From: Owenia fusiformis
Taxonomy: Eukaryota > Annelida > Polychaeta > Sabellida > Oweniidae
Reading direction: 5' to 3'
Length of the DNA stretch: 64,000 bases
Assembly (NCBI GenBank): GCA_903813345.2
Contig: CAIIXF020000012.1
Coordinates: 23,324,184-23,388,183 of the forward strand
The notes beneath the pieces are model-generated. The model did no database searches and was not told the DNA's origin. It saw nothing but the letters and a program-made list of their open reading frames with translations. Made by a program: the position numbers and the translations under genes. Below, in pieces: positions 32,706 through 47,700 of this stretch. The stretch's first letter is position 1. Each line of letters opens with the position of its first letter.

Positions 32706-35700
32706 ATGCCAAAGATGAAACCGAACAAAAAGCCAGGAGCACCATTGTTACAACAGGATGCGACACCATTTCACCTGACGGGCGTTGAGGAAATATCATC
32801 TGCTTCAAGTAATATTGGGGATACATGTCCTTCCGAACGACAATCTAAATCCAAAGGTGGTCCCCATCAAGGTATGGCCATATCCCTTTTTAACGTTCAA
32901 TTTACGTAACAAAAGGGAGCTAATACACAATAATATGTATATAAGACATGATTAGAGATGTTTCGCGACTTTAAGTCCTTTTACTCCAAATGTCCCTATT
33001 TTTCAGTCTCCAGGGGTATATCATCCAGTTTCTTACTAAGTTAATGAGTTTTTTCAAATACAAGAATTCGTGTGAAGTTGTTTCACTTTATAGAATTATT
33101 ACTCCCCCCTCCGTCCCCTCCCCCCCTCCGTCCCATTTTAATTATTTTCGATTATTTTTTATTTAACGTATGGAAACTTATTTTATAAATTCAGCAATGA
33201 CATTAATTTAGTTATGATAACATCACTTACAAGTATTTATTACAGGTCGTGTAGTCCATTGTTGCTTGATTTATAGCAAAAACGTTGACTTTTGCACGTT
33301 GGTTGCGTTGCGCCTTTTTTAATAGATCTTATATCTTAAAAGAGTATCGGTTGAAAAATAATCCTAGAATACCTAACATATTTTATCATACCGTGCGCTT
33401 ATTCAATTTGCAATTCAATCGTAAACTCTGTCTTGAAAAAATAATTTTACCAGATTTGTTGAATTTTCTAGCGGATATTGCCTGCTCCCTAGGGTGGTCC
33501 AAAATATGGCGAAAAACCAACTTTGTTTCAGATCATCTTCCTCATTTCACTTACTGTTGTCCATGACCTAAAACACCTGCACACCAAATTTTAAGACCCA
33601 AATCACATGGGAAATTTACCCACGCTTCGACTGAAAATTCGGTTATTTCATGATTTTTTGCTATTTTCGATAAATTGTCATCTCCCTTTTCCTGGTATAA
33701 TATGTTTCTATTTTTTCATAATAAACATTTTTGTAGGACTCTTTATTACTTCATAATACTAGGAACCCATACACCAAATGTTGAGACCCAAATCCCATGG
33801 GAAATTTACCCACGCTTCGACTGAAAAATTCGGTTATATTTCATGATTTTTTGCTATTTTCGATAAATTGCCATCTCCATTTTCCTGGTATAAAATGGTA
33901 GATGTCTTTTCATAATAAATATTTTTGGATGACTCTTTATTACTTCATAATACTTAGGAACCCATACATCAAATTTTGAGACCCAAATCCCATGGGAAAT
34001 TTACCCACGCTTCGACTGAAAAATTGGGTTATTTCATATACAATACAATACATCTATCTTTTCCTGGTATTATATGTTTCTATTTTTTATAATAAATATT
34101 TTGGGAGGACTCTTTATGACTTCATAATACGAGGAACCCATACCCCAAATATGCACCAAATTTTGAGACCCTGGCCCCATGAGAAATTAATTCATGCTTC
34201 AACCAAAAATGTGTGATTTTCTGCGAATTTTCTCCTATTTTCAATAGATCAACATTAATCTTATATTTAGTTTTTAAACATTTTAGGAGGACATTAATAC
34301 GTTCTTAATACTAGGAACCGATACATGTAATATGTACCAAATGTTTAGACCTGAACCCCATGGGAAATTCACGTTTGCTTTGATCATATACTTTTGATTT
34401 TTGTCGTTTAGAGCACCATATTATTGTTGTGTGATGTGCAATTTGTAATAAATTGTATTACACGTTGTCTTAATTATCCTGTTTGGCCCTACATACGTTA
34501 CATCATGAAAGATGGTTATATAGTACTTTAAGGTAATTCCTTATTTTCAGTTTTAATGGCTTCCTAATTGGAGCCCCGTGTTTTTTCAGGAACACATAAC
34601 TCATTCCATTCAGATGCACAAACAGTGTATAAACATAGCACATAGTACATTATAGAAAATTACTAACCTCGGATCAACTAATAATCTAAATACATATTTG
34701 AACTCAGTGTAAAATTGAAAGAGCTGACCAAGTATGGAATGAGTTCCAGAAATAACACTGGACTCCACTTAAAATTTCTGAACATACAGAATTACCTTAA
34801 GTGTTTCTCATTGCTCTTCCTATCTTCTACATTGTGTACTTTCAGGGCATGAACATTTTCAGAGAAATGACAAAGCTCAGTGGAAGCTCGATTCCCTTGA
34901 AGATTTGGTACAGGCTTACTGGTTACAACAGAGACCATGCCATTGATACATTGATCAATCAAAAAATCATTTCTCCAAAGAAAATCAGATTTGATATTTG
35001 ACCTTACCCTGCAAAGATGTGAGAAAGAATATGACATCTCACACAAATCCAAACAAAGTCCTGTGATGTATCCCTACTGAAACCAACAAACCAAATCTTC
35101 AAGGCATTTGAGTTGCTGTCGAGTCATCACTTCTTAATATTAACCACAGTATATAAATGTACAAGTAAAAGATCCTAAATTTTCCCCAAACTACTGAATT
35201 TGTCGCCTTTCAATAAGACTTAAAGTCTTGATATTTAGGTGTTTCTTTGGATTAAGAAGGAATTACCATAATGTTTATTAACATTTTATGCCCCTAAAAC
35301 AGACATCATAAGCTATCATAAGCACCAGTTTTCAGTCAAAGCATGGGTAACGTTCTCATTGGATTTGGGTCTCAAAATTTGGTGGATATTTGGTGTATGG
35401 GTTTTTAGTATTATGAATTAATAAAGAGTCCTCAAAAATGTTTATTATAAAAACATATCGTACCAGGAAAATGGAGACAGCAATTTATTGAAAATCGGAA
35501 AAAATGTGAAAATCACAATTTTTCAGTCAAACCATGGGTAAATTTCACATGGGATTTGGGTCTCAAAATTTGGTGTTTGGGCTCCTAGTATTATTAAGTA
35601 ATAAAGAGTCCTACAAAAATGTTTATTATGAAAAAATAGAAACATTTTATACCAGGAAAAAGGAGATGGCAATTTATCGAAAATAGCAAAAAATCATGAA

Positions 35701-38700
35701 ATAACCGAATTTTTCAGTCGAAGCGTGGGTAAATTTCCCATGGGATTTGGGTCTCAAAATTTGGTGTGCAGGTGTTTAGGGGTCATGGACAACAGTAAGT
35801 CAAATGAGGAAGATAATCCGAAAGAAAGTTGGTTTTTCGCCATATTTTGGACCACCCTACTGCTCCCCCCCTCCGTCCCATTTTCACGATCACCGGGCGT
35901 GATACAATAAAACGATGATTCCGGCATCTCGTGAAAGAAAACGGTAGCTACATGTAGTTGATATTGATTCAAAGACAAGTTGTTAAAAACATCGTGATAC
36001 ACATTAACTTTTAAAAGTATTCCCTTGTTTTGTTACAGCTGATACACCAACCGCAGAATGTAAAGAGGGTGATGTGATGGTTCCTCAAGTAGCACCAACG
36101 AGTACAATTACTTCTTCATCGCTACCAGACTCGAGTAAGTTATTTTTTCAATATAATTTAAAAGAAATAATTTCCACAGAGGCTCAAATCTGTAAACGTT
36201 GATAGAATTACTAATAACCAATCGGATATAATCGATGCAATGTGTTAGATTAACCCATCCCTGAAACCAATTTTTAAACAATCTGAACAGTTATATTGAG
36301 ACTTGCGGATTTTCTCAACTTGGCAAGTGCAATTCTCTTAAAACTTTGATACTTTTGCTTGGAGTTCGAAAGATTTATTTGACAGGGAGTTGGCTATTTA
36401 TTTTATGGATACTTTGACATATTTATTTGACAGAGAGTTGGCTATTTACTTTATGGATACTTTGACATATTTATTTGACAGGGAGTTGGCTATTTACTTT
36501 ATGGATACTTTGACAGGGAGTTGGCTATTTACTTTATGGATACTTTGACATATTTATTTAACAGGGAGTTGGCTATTTACTTTTGACATATTTATTTGAC
36601 AGGGAGTTGGCTATTTACTTTTAATTTATGGATACTTTGACATATTTATTCGACAGGGAGTTGGCTATTTACTTTATGGATACTTTGACATATTTATTTG
36701 ACAGGGAGTTGGCTATTTACTTTATGGATACTTTGACATATTTATTTGACAGGGAGTTGGCTATTTACTTTATGGATACTTTGACATATTTATTTGACAG
36801 GGAGTTGGCTATTTACTTTATGGATACTTTGACATATTTATTTGACAGGGAGTTGGCTATTTACTTTATGGATACTTTGACATATTTATTTGACAGGGAG
36901 TTGGCTATTTACTTTATGGATACTTTGACATATTTATTTGACAGGGAGTTGGCTATTTACTTCATGGATACTTTGACATATTTATTTGACAGGGAGTTGG
37001 CTATTTTCATTATGGATACTTCGATATATTTATTTGAAATGAAGTTGGCTATTTGCATTATGGATACTTTGACATATTTATTTGACAGGGAGTTGGCTAT
37101 TTGCATTATGGATACTTCGATATATTTATTTGACAGGGAGTTGGCTATTTGCATTATGGATACTTTGACATATTTATTCGACGGGGAGTTGGCTATTTAC
37201 TTAATGGATACTTTGACATATTTATTTGACAGGGAGTTGGCTATTTACTTTTTTGGAGACTTTGGTATATTTACTTGACAGGGAGTTGGCTATTTACTTT
37301 ATGGATACTTTGACATATTTATTTGACAGGGAGTTGGCTATTTACTTTTTTGGAGACTTTGGTATATTTACTTGACAGGGAGTAGGGTATTTATTTTATG
37401 GAGACTCCGATATATTTAATTGAAAGGAAGTTCGATCTGTTTGACGGGGAATAAGCTTTTTACTTTACAATGACTTTGATATATTTACTTTGCAGAGAGT
37501 AAACTATTTACTTTATAGAGATTTCGATATATTTACTTTATTCGGTATATTCTTATGGTCTCCGTTTTTTGACGGCGGTTGGTGGTTGGCAATCGGCGGC
37601 CGGCGTCTGTAACAAATTCTTACAACTTCCAATGATTGAACAAATACTGCATAAAATAGATTTTACCTTTAATGACCTCATCAAGGTCAAAAATATCTTT
37701 TTTTATCTTGCTTCAACTAGGTGGGGACAGTTTGTCGACTTAATGCCTTGTTTGACATGGGGTTAGGCTATTTACACTTTATGGATACTTTGATATATTT
37801 ACTTGACAGTGAGTTCGGTATATTTACTTGACAGGGAGTAGGTTATTTACTTTATGAGGACTTTGATATAATTACTTGGGGTTGGCCTATTTTCTTTACG
37901 GGCTGTCTATATGTTTACTTGACATGGAGTTGGCTATTTACCTTGCGGGGACTTTTATATTTACTTATACAATACAATACTATGTACTTCTATATATTTA
38001 CTTAAATTTATATATGAGCCAGGTACAGGAAAATGGGTTTTATCACAGATTTTTCCCTCTTAATCTTGGGCACCTTTTTGGATCTGTAGCACAATTTTAA
38101 TTTTTGTAACAAGACCGGTTTTCCTATATCCAGGCTCATAGTTACGTGATGAAAACTTTTATATTCTTACTTCATGGGGACTTGATATTTACTTGATGGG
38201 GAGTTTGATATAATTATTTCAAGAGGACTTTGAAATGTTTTTATTACTTGACGGAGATTTTGATATATTTACTTGACCCTAATAGGTGTGGAGAAGTCGG
38301 AGAATGGGTTCAAATTCAATCCTCATCTTTACGTTAAAGACTACCTGGAACCAGATGTAGAAACATACAAGCAAGATCCAAGGTTCTACGACATGTTGAA
38401 CGTGGAATACAATTACAATATTCCAATCGAGGAACAAATTTATTTTAAAACCATAGCAACACCCTATGATTGGACGGACTGCCCCTCAGTGCCACCCTCT
38501 TTTGGCTGCTCGTTTTCCAATGGAATGCCAGTGTATAGAAGTCCATTGCCAATCAACATGGGCTTGTTTGTGAACCAAACTGATATTGCGACCCATCAAG
38601 ATGAGGACAAGGACGTTACAAAGATGAAAAATAAAAAACAGAGCAAAATTCCCACAGAAAACAATGATGTGGAATTTACTGCTAACGTCAGAGATGAAGC

Positions 38701-41700
38701 ATTAAACAGCAAAGTGAAAAATGCGGGAAGTGGTATTTCAAGTGCCATTATAAGATGTAGAAAATCATCTAATTTACCAGTTCATTCTATCAAGAACACA
38801 AGGAATCATGGTGCGACTGGATCGTCTGCAACTGGATCGTCTGCAACCAAGTCGTCTGCAACTGGATCGTCCGCAGCTACAATACATGGGAATGTCTCTA
38901 CTTACCCATATAAACCTTACAAACAAGACTTTCTAATCCAAGCAACCAATGAAAACAGTGTATTCTCCAGTGATCCCATACAGAAAACTGGCAAAGACGA
39001 CCATGACGCAACATGTTTAGATTTACCGTCACATATTCCTCATCTTATTAGTGATCCAGAATATAATTTTTCCCAAGCAAACGACCGAGAAATTGATTTT
39101 CATGACTCAATTGGAGGTAATAAAAGGTCCCATTTGACACATCGTGGTATTGTTGCTGTTGATGTTCCTCTGAAAAAGCGTTGCCATAACAATAGTTATT
39201 CTGACATGCCTTTATGTAGCAACCCTAGTAACTCTAGTTCCAATGTTATGAACAAGGAAAATAGCAAAAAGCATTTTCATTCTGCAACCCTTGTTGAAGG
39301 GGACAACAAAGCCAGTGCGACACGAAGAGCAGACATTAGTAAAAATCACTCAACCAATCAAACTAGAAATCCATATAATGCAGTAGTTCAAAGATCAAAA
39401 CGATCAGCTTACATTGGTGAATATAATCTTCAAAGTAATGAGAGATATGGTAGCGAGAGACATCTTGCTCGTGAGACACTTCATGCTAGTGAAAGACATA
39501 TCGAAAGGAAGAAACCATATGAAAACACCAATAGAAAGTCTCGACTGAATGCCAGTAAAGCCATTAATAGAACAGGAAAACATGATATAAATGGAGCAGA
39601 AACAACTGGATCATTCAAAGGTCTTGCAGCACGATCTCGTCACAGTACCAATAGAGTTGTCGAAACGTGTAAATCAAACCAATATTTGGCTTGTGTGGGA
39701 GGGTTTTCTGATATGTCAACGTTGTATAGATCACCTAATAAAGAACACAGAACTGATGGTAGCCATAGCAACACTGCCCTCTCTACTCATTCTATTCCAA
39801 TGTATGAAAATGTGAGTGAAGATGAACTATCAATGGGTAATGTTGCTACAACTGGTTCATCATCAAGCAAGTTTAACGCATATGTGAGTTATAGTTCAAC
39901 AGCAAGCAAGTTTAGTACACCTTCAAACCAGGCAGCCATGTCCAACATGTTAAACACATCTGTTAGACACGATCCATTTATTAAGGTCACATCAGATGGC
40001 GGGAAGGGATTATCAGCTTGCAAATCGAGAACATCGACAACCAAAAAACATGAGGAGTGCACAGCTACAACCATTAAAACAAAACAATCCACCACTAATG
40101 AAGAGACTGGTAAAATGGAGGAAAGAGTAGGAAATGCAACCAGTTGCATCGTAGATGACAGTACAACAGACTACAGCAAATTTGATTACAACACTGGCAA
40201 CAATAAAGGTCAGTCCTCTGCAAATCGAGAAAAATCTTTGATCAGTGATCTTGATGACGTTAGTGCTATGATGGATGGAATTCACAAACATATTGATGAA
40301 CACAAAACGTATTGTGACATGCCTCTACCTACGTACACTCAGTCAGGTTGCTATAGCAGTATATCCCCACCTTCCATACTTACTGGTGGGAATAATACCA
40401 TAGAAGCATCAAATGATGGTGTATTTAATGCCCACTATATGTTACCTAGCCAAAATTCAGAGCTCTTCAATAGAAACCGTATAGATGAAAATAACAACAG
40501 GAATATTTTATCAGGGTGTATGAGCATGAATAGCAATACAGCTATTAGTATCAGCCCTAACTCAGTCCAAAGGTTGCCCTTTACAACGAATAGGCTAATG
40601 TTAAGTACAAGTAACTCTGCGTTTTCTAAGACGGCCAATATAGCACAGAACATGGTAAAGATAGCCCCAAAGAAGAAATCTAAAGATACCAAAGTTTTGA
40701 AGAACCCAACGTTACCAACATTAAACCAAAACAGTACACAACGTCCCGTGTCCAGTTTAACGTCTTCGAATGTGACTGAAATGAATGTAGGTGTGACTAG
40801 AAAGCAGACATCCTCATCAATAACCAGCTTTGATCCTTACTGCTACAATCAAGACTTGAACAATCAGTTACCATACCAGACCAACACATATGCTTGTAAC
40901 CCACCAATTATGTTAAATACCGGTCAACATCAGTTTCCATTGTCAGGGAAACCGAATACACAAAATATATATACTGTGATTCCATATAGTCAGTATCCAT
41001 ATATATATGCAACACAAACAAATGACATGAGCGAGACACGTGATGGAAATATACCCGCCACCTATCCATATCAGCTACTAAACTCCACAGCAGTTCAACC
41101 CCTAGTAGCCCAGAGTAATGTAATACAATGGCAGTATAGTTCAATCCAAGGTCAGGTGATAAACACATGTGTTGGGCAAAACGAATTGCCAAACATGCAA
41201 TCACACCAAACATTTCCAATGAATTCAGATTCAAAAGAAAAAACAGTGAAAACAAGCAAGAAGAAACGAAATCCTTCCAGTAAGAAAGCTGCAACAGCAA
41301 CAAAAGCACAACACCATTCTACCAGCATTGTGGACCTGAATCAAATGCTCGCGAAAACCAAACAAGCACTAGAGCAACAAATGAAGGCAAAACCCACGAT
41401 AAATGAACAGCTTGATGAGAGCAAGAAAGATGTACACGTAGCACCAAAGAAAACCAGAAAATCTAAAAAGAAATCAGTTGAACAGAAAAACTCTTTAAAA
41501 GCTGAGGCGTTTAAGAGAACAAAACTCGGATACGAGCCACTTGACATTGCAGCGTCCTTCAAACCTGAAGCGACCTCTATCTACAGGTGTAAGGAACCAG
41601 TCAACACAACCGATCATGCCTATGAATCGTCAACCACGATGCAGAATCTTGACCACAAATGTGCTTGGAATGCAGCAAAGTCAATACCCATTGCAAGTGA

Positions 41701-44700
41701 AATGACAACGAAGTTGAAGCCTATGGTGAGCAAGATGTCAACAAAAATGATACCAATGACTTCTAAACCAAATGGAAATGATAAGACTACCATATTGACA
41801 ATGGAAGGTGATCTTTTTCTCAGTGACGTCAAACATAGCACGACGTCAATATCTTTGAATTTGAACAGTAATGTTGATATAGTTGAGGACAATGTGTCAG
41901 GTAGAACTGATGGCAATACAGTTGGTATTGGGATATTTCCTCAAAAGGAAGAACTCCGATTGGAAAAATTATTTGGAGAAGCTCCGACCTACCTTCAGGA
42001 ATATGAGTATGAAAGTAAGTGTATGGTAAAATGTAAAGAAACCAAAGAACATTCCATCGACGTCGTACTTGTAGGTGATGTAGAAAAACCTGCATGCAAA
42101 ACAACCACTGTTGATGTAATCAATGTGGCAGATAAACATAATCGTGTCCAAGGAAACATGAATGCAGAATTGTGTTCTGAAAATATCAGTGTCAACTCCT
42201 CGGAAAAGACATGTGACCATCAAGGCAAAGCTTCAAGATTGACGGCAATCGATGAAGATCTTCAGGGCGAGATGACAACACTGTCTATAACCAATGGTGA
42301 TCATCAACGCCACAGTTCAACACCATTAGGTCACACTACACCTTTGTTAACAATAAAAAGTGATCGCCAAATCGACACTGAAACACTCTCAGCTATCGAC
42401 TCTGATCATAAAGATGACACTACATCTTTGTCAATAACAAGTTGTGATCGTCTAGGCAGCACTATTACACTGACTGCAAACAATGATAATAATCAAGGTC
42501 ACACAACAACACTATCTCCAATCGATAGTGATCGGCAATGCCATGCTGTAACACTTTCATCAATCAATGATGATCGTCAAGGCGACACTATGGCACTGTC
42601 AATAATCAGAAATGAGCGCCAGGGTGACACTTCAGCACTTTCTCCAATCGATGATAATCTTCCAGATCACATTGCAACACTCTCAATAATCAATGACGAT
42701 CATCAAGACAACACTACAACAACGTCAACATTCCATTGTGATACTTTTGCTGACACTAACATGAAAAGCACTCAAATTATAGAGAAAACAGCAGAACATA
42801 TATCTGATAATGCTACTACAGATCATACAAATGAGATGAAAAATGACGAGCTATCAGATAATGCTATAAGAAATGCCAGAAAAATGTTTTTGGAAACTCT
42901 AAAATTGAGCCAGCTAACAAACATATATGATAGAAAGGTTGAATCAGCAACCAGTAGCGACGCGCACAAACACACATCGGGGACTTCTTACCCCAAACCT
43001 TTTGTCAAAACAAATAACTTGGTTGAAAATGATGTAGAAATATCAGAATTTCTCAATTTTATTCCACACAATACAAGGCAAGATAATATTGATCAACAGA
43101 CTAGAGCTATGAAAAATCCAATTATTAGCCAGAATTACAGCAAAACGGATGATGAGATCAGTCTAGATCAAACAGCTCTGGAATTCCCATTACATTGTGA
43201 TGAGGCCTTAATAGACGAGGACGTCCGCTTTAAACCAATAACTGACAAAATGATACAGCATGCCAATGAGGTTGTTACGCAATCGGAGAAAGCAGGTCCT
43301 CAGAAGCATGCAGTTTTGGACATAGCAACAGCAAGTATAGCAACTGTGTACAACAATAAAAACATGAATCCTTGGCTGTTTACATCTCCAGTCTCACGAC
43401 CGACCATAACATCTGGGACACCAGAGTCCATTAAGAGAATAAGATTAAAGTTCCAGCATGGCTTTCAACCACTGCAGAAGGACAATGGAGCTGATGTTCC
43501 TGCCACAGTCGGTGTGCAATGTTTACCCAAACATCCAACCCCACCCACATTAACAGGGGCAAACAAGGTATTAGATTTATCAGAGCCGATTTTAAGATCT
43601 CCACCCAAAGCACGACATATTTGTGGACCATTAGAGAGAGTTTGCATTCCCTACCACTATTCCCCTAAAGTAAAAATCGTGCCTACAATACTGAAAACGA
43701 AACAAATAAAGCCATCTACGAGTGTTCCAAAGTTAAGTCAACATTTTACAGAAGGGACATCCGGTACAGAACTTGTGAGATATACACGTAGCTCCGAAAT
43801 TGGACACCAGTATGCGAACCATCCAAACAACAATGTTGATTTTACGAGTACCGCATCAAAGAACGTGTATGGCTCATATACTACTAGTGAATGTAATACC
43901 ATTGGTTTGCTCAACCCGGATGTCTACTATAAAACCTGTCCCGTGACAATCGTGTACAGTAGACCTGACAGCCATACTGATACCACGTGCACACTTGTAC
44001 AAACCAATACCATACCTGTACACACTAATACTACACCTGTATTCTCTGATGCAACACCTGTATACATTGATTCAAATATAATCACTGCTGAAGCTCAACA
44101 AAGTGATAACGCTGAACATGAAAATGCAATTAAAGATAAGTTACGTGTGAAACGCGACATTGATAAAAAGACTAAGACGCAAACAAAAGACTGTCCAATG
44201 GTCATGGATGACGTCATACAGATTGTTGAAGAAACGGGTGTAAATATGAATATAAATCACAATGGTGTACATATGATGCAAGAAGTGCCCCACAGAGTCG
44301 AAGAGTCCGTCAGCAAATTTTCACATAAAACTGATGTTTATGAATCACATAATGACAACCCGGATCAAACAGAAGTAACGATCAAAGAATGTGAAAAACA
44401 TGATTTGTCAAATGAAGCTCCATTAAATATTGGTAATGTTTACCCTTGGGAAAATAAGGAAACCAATGTGGATCGTTGGAGTACAAAGGTGCATGATGAA
44501 AACATGAAAGATGATGAAAATGTGAATGACATGGATGATGGAAGCGCGTATATTAAGGATGAAGACAAGAGTATGGATTATGAAAACACGAACTTAGAGG
44601 ATGGAGACATAAACGTAGAGGATGGAAATACAAAGGTTGATGAGGAAAACATAAACGTAAATGATGACAACATGATTATGGATGATGTAAACATGAATGA

Positions 44701-47700
44701 GGAAGATGTTAACACAAATGTGGATTTTGAAAACACAAATGATAGAAGCAATCATGTTCGTGACATACATGTGATGACAGATATTGGAAAAGATACAGAG
44801 GGAACCATAAAGACCATTGATTGTGTAAATCGTGACAAGGACAGTAAAGGAAGTCCCAATCAAATCACAGGCAATAAACTAAGTCGAATTGTCACCGATG
44901 CACAAACACAGGAATTAGACAACAGTATGATCTTTGAAGTAAAAACTTTTACAAACAAACAGAATAATAACATGAGCAGGGAAGATGAAAATATATCAGA
45001 TGAAGTCGTTCAACCTAATGGTTGTTTACCTAAAAGATCAGAAGAGCTTAGTTTGAATAAAATCGTCATTGATAAACGATGTCTTGGTACATTAGAATAT
45101 GGTAGCAATGATTTTTATCAGAAATGCAATACACATAAAAGAGCAGATGATGTTGAAGTAGCCACACGGGATAAACCATACCCGCTAACATGTAATGATG
45201 TGGCAACCAGTGATGTTGCACAAATACCCAAAGAACGAATGGAAAAACAAGATCAACCCGAACTATCTGGAGTAATCCAGATGTTTGGCGGAAGAAAGAC
45301 TACAAGGGGTAGTCTGAAGTTAAGTGATCTTGAGTTAGCGTCTGTGTCTATGTCACTCTGTGATTTTTCATCCAATGCGAACGCAGGTGTTTTAGAACAC
45401 GCCCTTCATGTAATTGACATGAACAACAATGAACCAGAGGGCTGCTTACATGTGGACGAATTGATAAGTAATAACAATGCGTTACCCGTGGAAAACAAAA
45501 CAAACGAGTCTGAAAATTCAAAACATATTGATATAGTACCAGAAGATGATGTTGATCCATCTCCAGTTGACAATGATCATGTGGTTCAAAACCAACCAAA
45601 CGTTGAGCAAGCTAATTTGAATAACCACCAAATGATACCTGATGAAAGAATGGGGACAAAGGATATGACCACTGAAACTGAAACTTCAAAAATAAATGAC
45701 ATCGTAGCAGGTGACAATGACAATACTGTTGAGGAAAGCCTTGATCTTTGTGATAATACTTGTTCTAGTGTATCAGATATAAGCCAAGCAAACAAAGGCA
45801 ATAATTATTGTGAAGCTAGCGTAACAAATCATATTGCAGATCAATCTTTCAATGGAGGTTACACTGTGCCTATGAGTCACCATTATGGTGGAACAATTGT
45901 CTGGTACCCAACGCATGATTCAAGTGATGGTCAGCTTGAAGAGAATACCTCACATTTGAGTCCTAAAAGCTTAGGCAATCAACTCATATCCTTCCTGGAA
46001 AGGATATCATCTAGAGCAGGTAGAAAATGTGACGCAGAAAGTACAATTGCAATGGAAAGTACCGTAGATGATCCGCCACCTAAGAAGAACCTGTTAATAG
46101 ATCCATTTGAAGAAGTGCCAAAAGTCACTGATTCATTTGATGTGCAGCCTAAAGTACTGAAATCAGTAAATGGAACACAAATGATATCAGATCAAAAAGG
46201 GCACTTTGATCTGGGATTTTCGGCACAAAACAAAACAGTAGTACCAAACAATACGATGGCACCATGCAATACAATAGCACCATGCAATAAAGTTATACAA
46301 AACAATATAGTGGCACCAATCGATATGGTCGAGTCATACAGCACAGCGCCACCAAACAATACATTAGCATTAAACGAAACGGTGTCACCAAACAATATAG
46401 TGGCAATTAACAATACAATGACACAATACAAAAGAGTGTTACCAACATATACAACAGCACCAAATAACACAAAGACAACAAACAACACAGTGGCACTTAA
46501 CAATACAGTGGAACCAAACAACATAATGTCACTAAACAATGAGTTGCCACTAAACAACACAGAATACCAAGACAAACCATTGGACTTAACAATGGGACAG
46601 AAGAGAGAACATGAAACTGATAAAGTTGTAGATGACGATGATACCCCTAACACTAAACGAAGAAAGGACATTGAAATATATGCAGAGAGCAATAAATTTG
46701 ATACAGTTGACTCAGATACTGATAGATCAATCGGATATTGTATGTCACCAGAGACAAATCCCATATGGGATGAACATAATGACGAAACCGGAGAATGCTA
46801 CAGAGAATCTCTAGATTTCCAAAGCATGCATGCACGTGAATCGCATCACATTTACCCAAAAAGAGAAATATTCGCAGGCGATCAAAGTTTATTGAAAAAC
46901 TATTCACAATCTGTGTTCCCTGAAAAGATTCCACAGTTTATATCCGATTCAAGACAAGCGTCCGAGAAAATAAAATTAAGGAAGAGGGGGAACACTACTA
47001 CAACTGTACCTAAGGCAAGGGCTACAGAAGGCTTTGATGACGAGGATGAATTCAATGAACTAGTTATTGATATCAAAGAGGAAGGCGCAGATGATACTAT
47101 TGGTGTGTCTCATAGTTCGAACCAATCAACGCGGAGGAAATCTAAGCAAGTGATGACTGGGAGAGCATTGGACCAATCAGCGAGGAGTAAACATGGACAC
47201 GTGATGACTGAGAGAGCATTGAACCAATCAGTAAGTGGCAAGAGCGCGTCAAGTAGTGAGACGGGGGATGATACGGAGTGGAAGCCATGGCAATCACATA
47301 AAACCTATCAGTACAATACCTCCAGCCAAAAACTACGCAAAAGGAAGAAAATCAAGAAAGAACGTATCGATGGGGAAGCTATTAGTGCTGTAGATTTAAC
47401 TGAAGTTGAAAGACCTCTTAAGTAAGTTTAACATTAATTTTTTCGGTTTCTCAAGGTCATTCAGGAGCAAGTTGTTTTTGCACATTTCAATCATTTTCAA
47501 ACCATTTGTTTGTCAATTCTATAAGAAAACGGTACTCTCTGACATGTCTACATTATCATAGGTATGTTATAAATCGTTTATGTCACTATCGTGGCACATA
47601 TGCCCTCGGTTCTCAGAGATCAATGTCACTCCCAAGGTCGGGCCATATATCACTGAGACCTCGGGCATATATGCCACGATAGTGACATAACCTCTAATTA

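Noticed and set aside
36628-37278. 216-codon ORF of 16-residue repeats (MDTLTYLFDRELAIYF)
   Set aside because: It is produced by a 48-bp minisatellite whose period is a multiple of three. It lies within a phase-consistent intron and has no start context or splice sites.
46192-46764. 190-codon minus-strand ORF with hydrophobic composition
   Set aside because: It is the antisense shadow of Asn/Thr-rich repeats in the giant zinc-finger exon.
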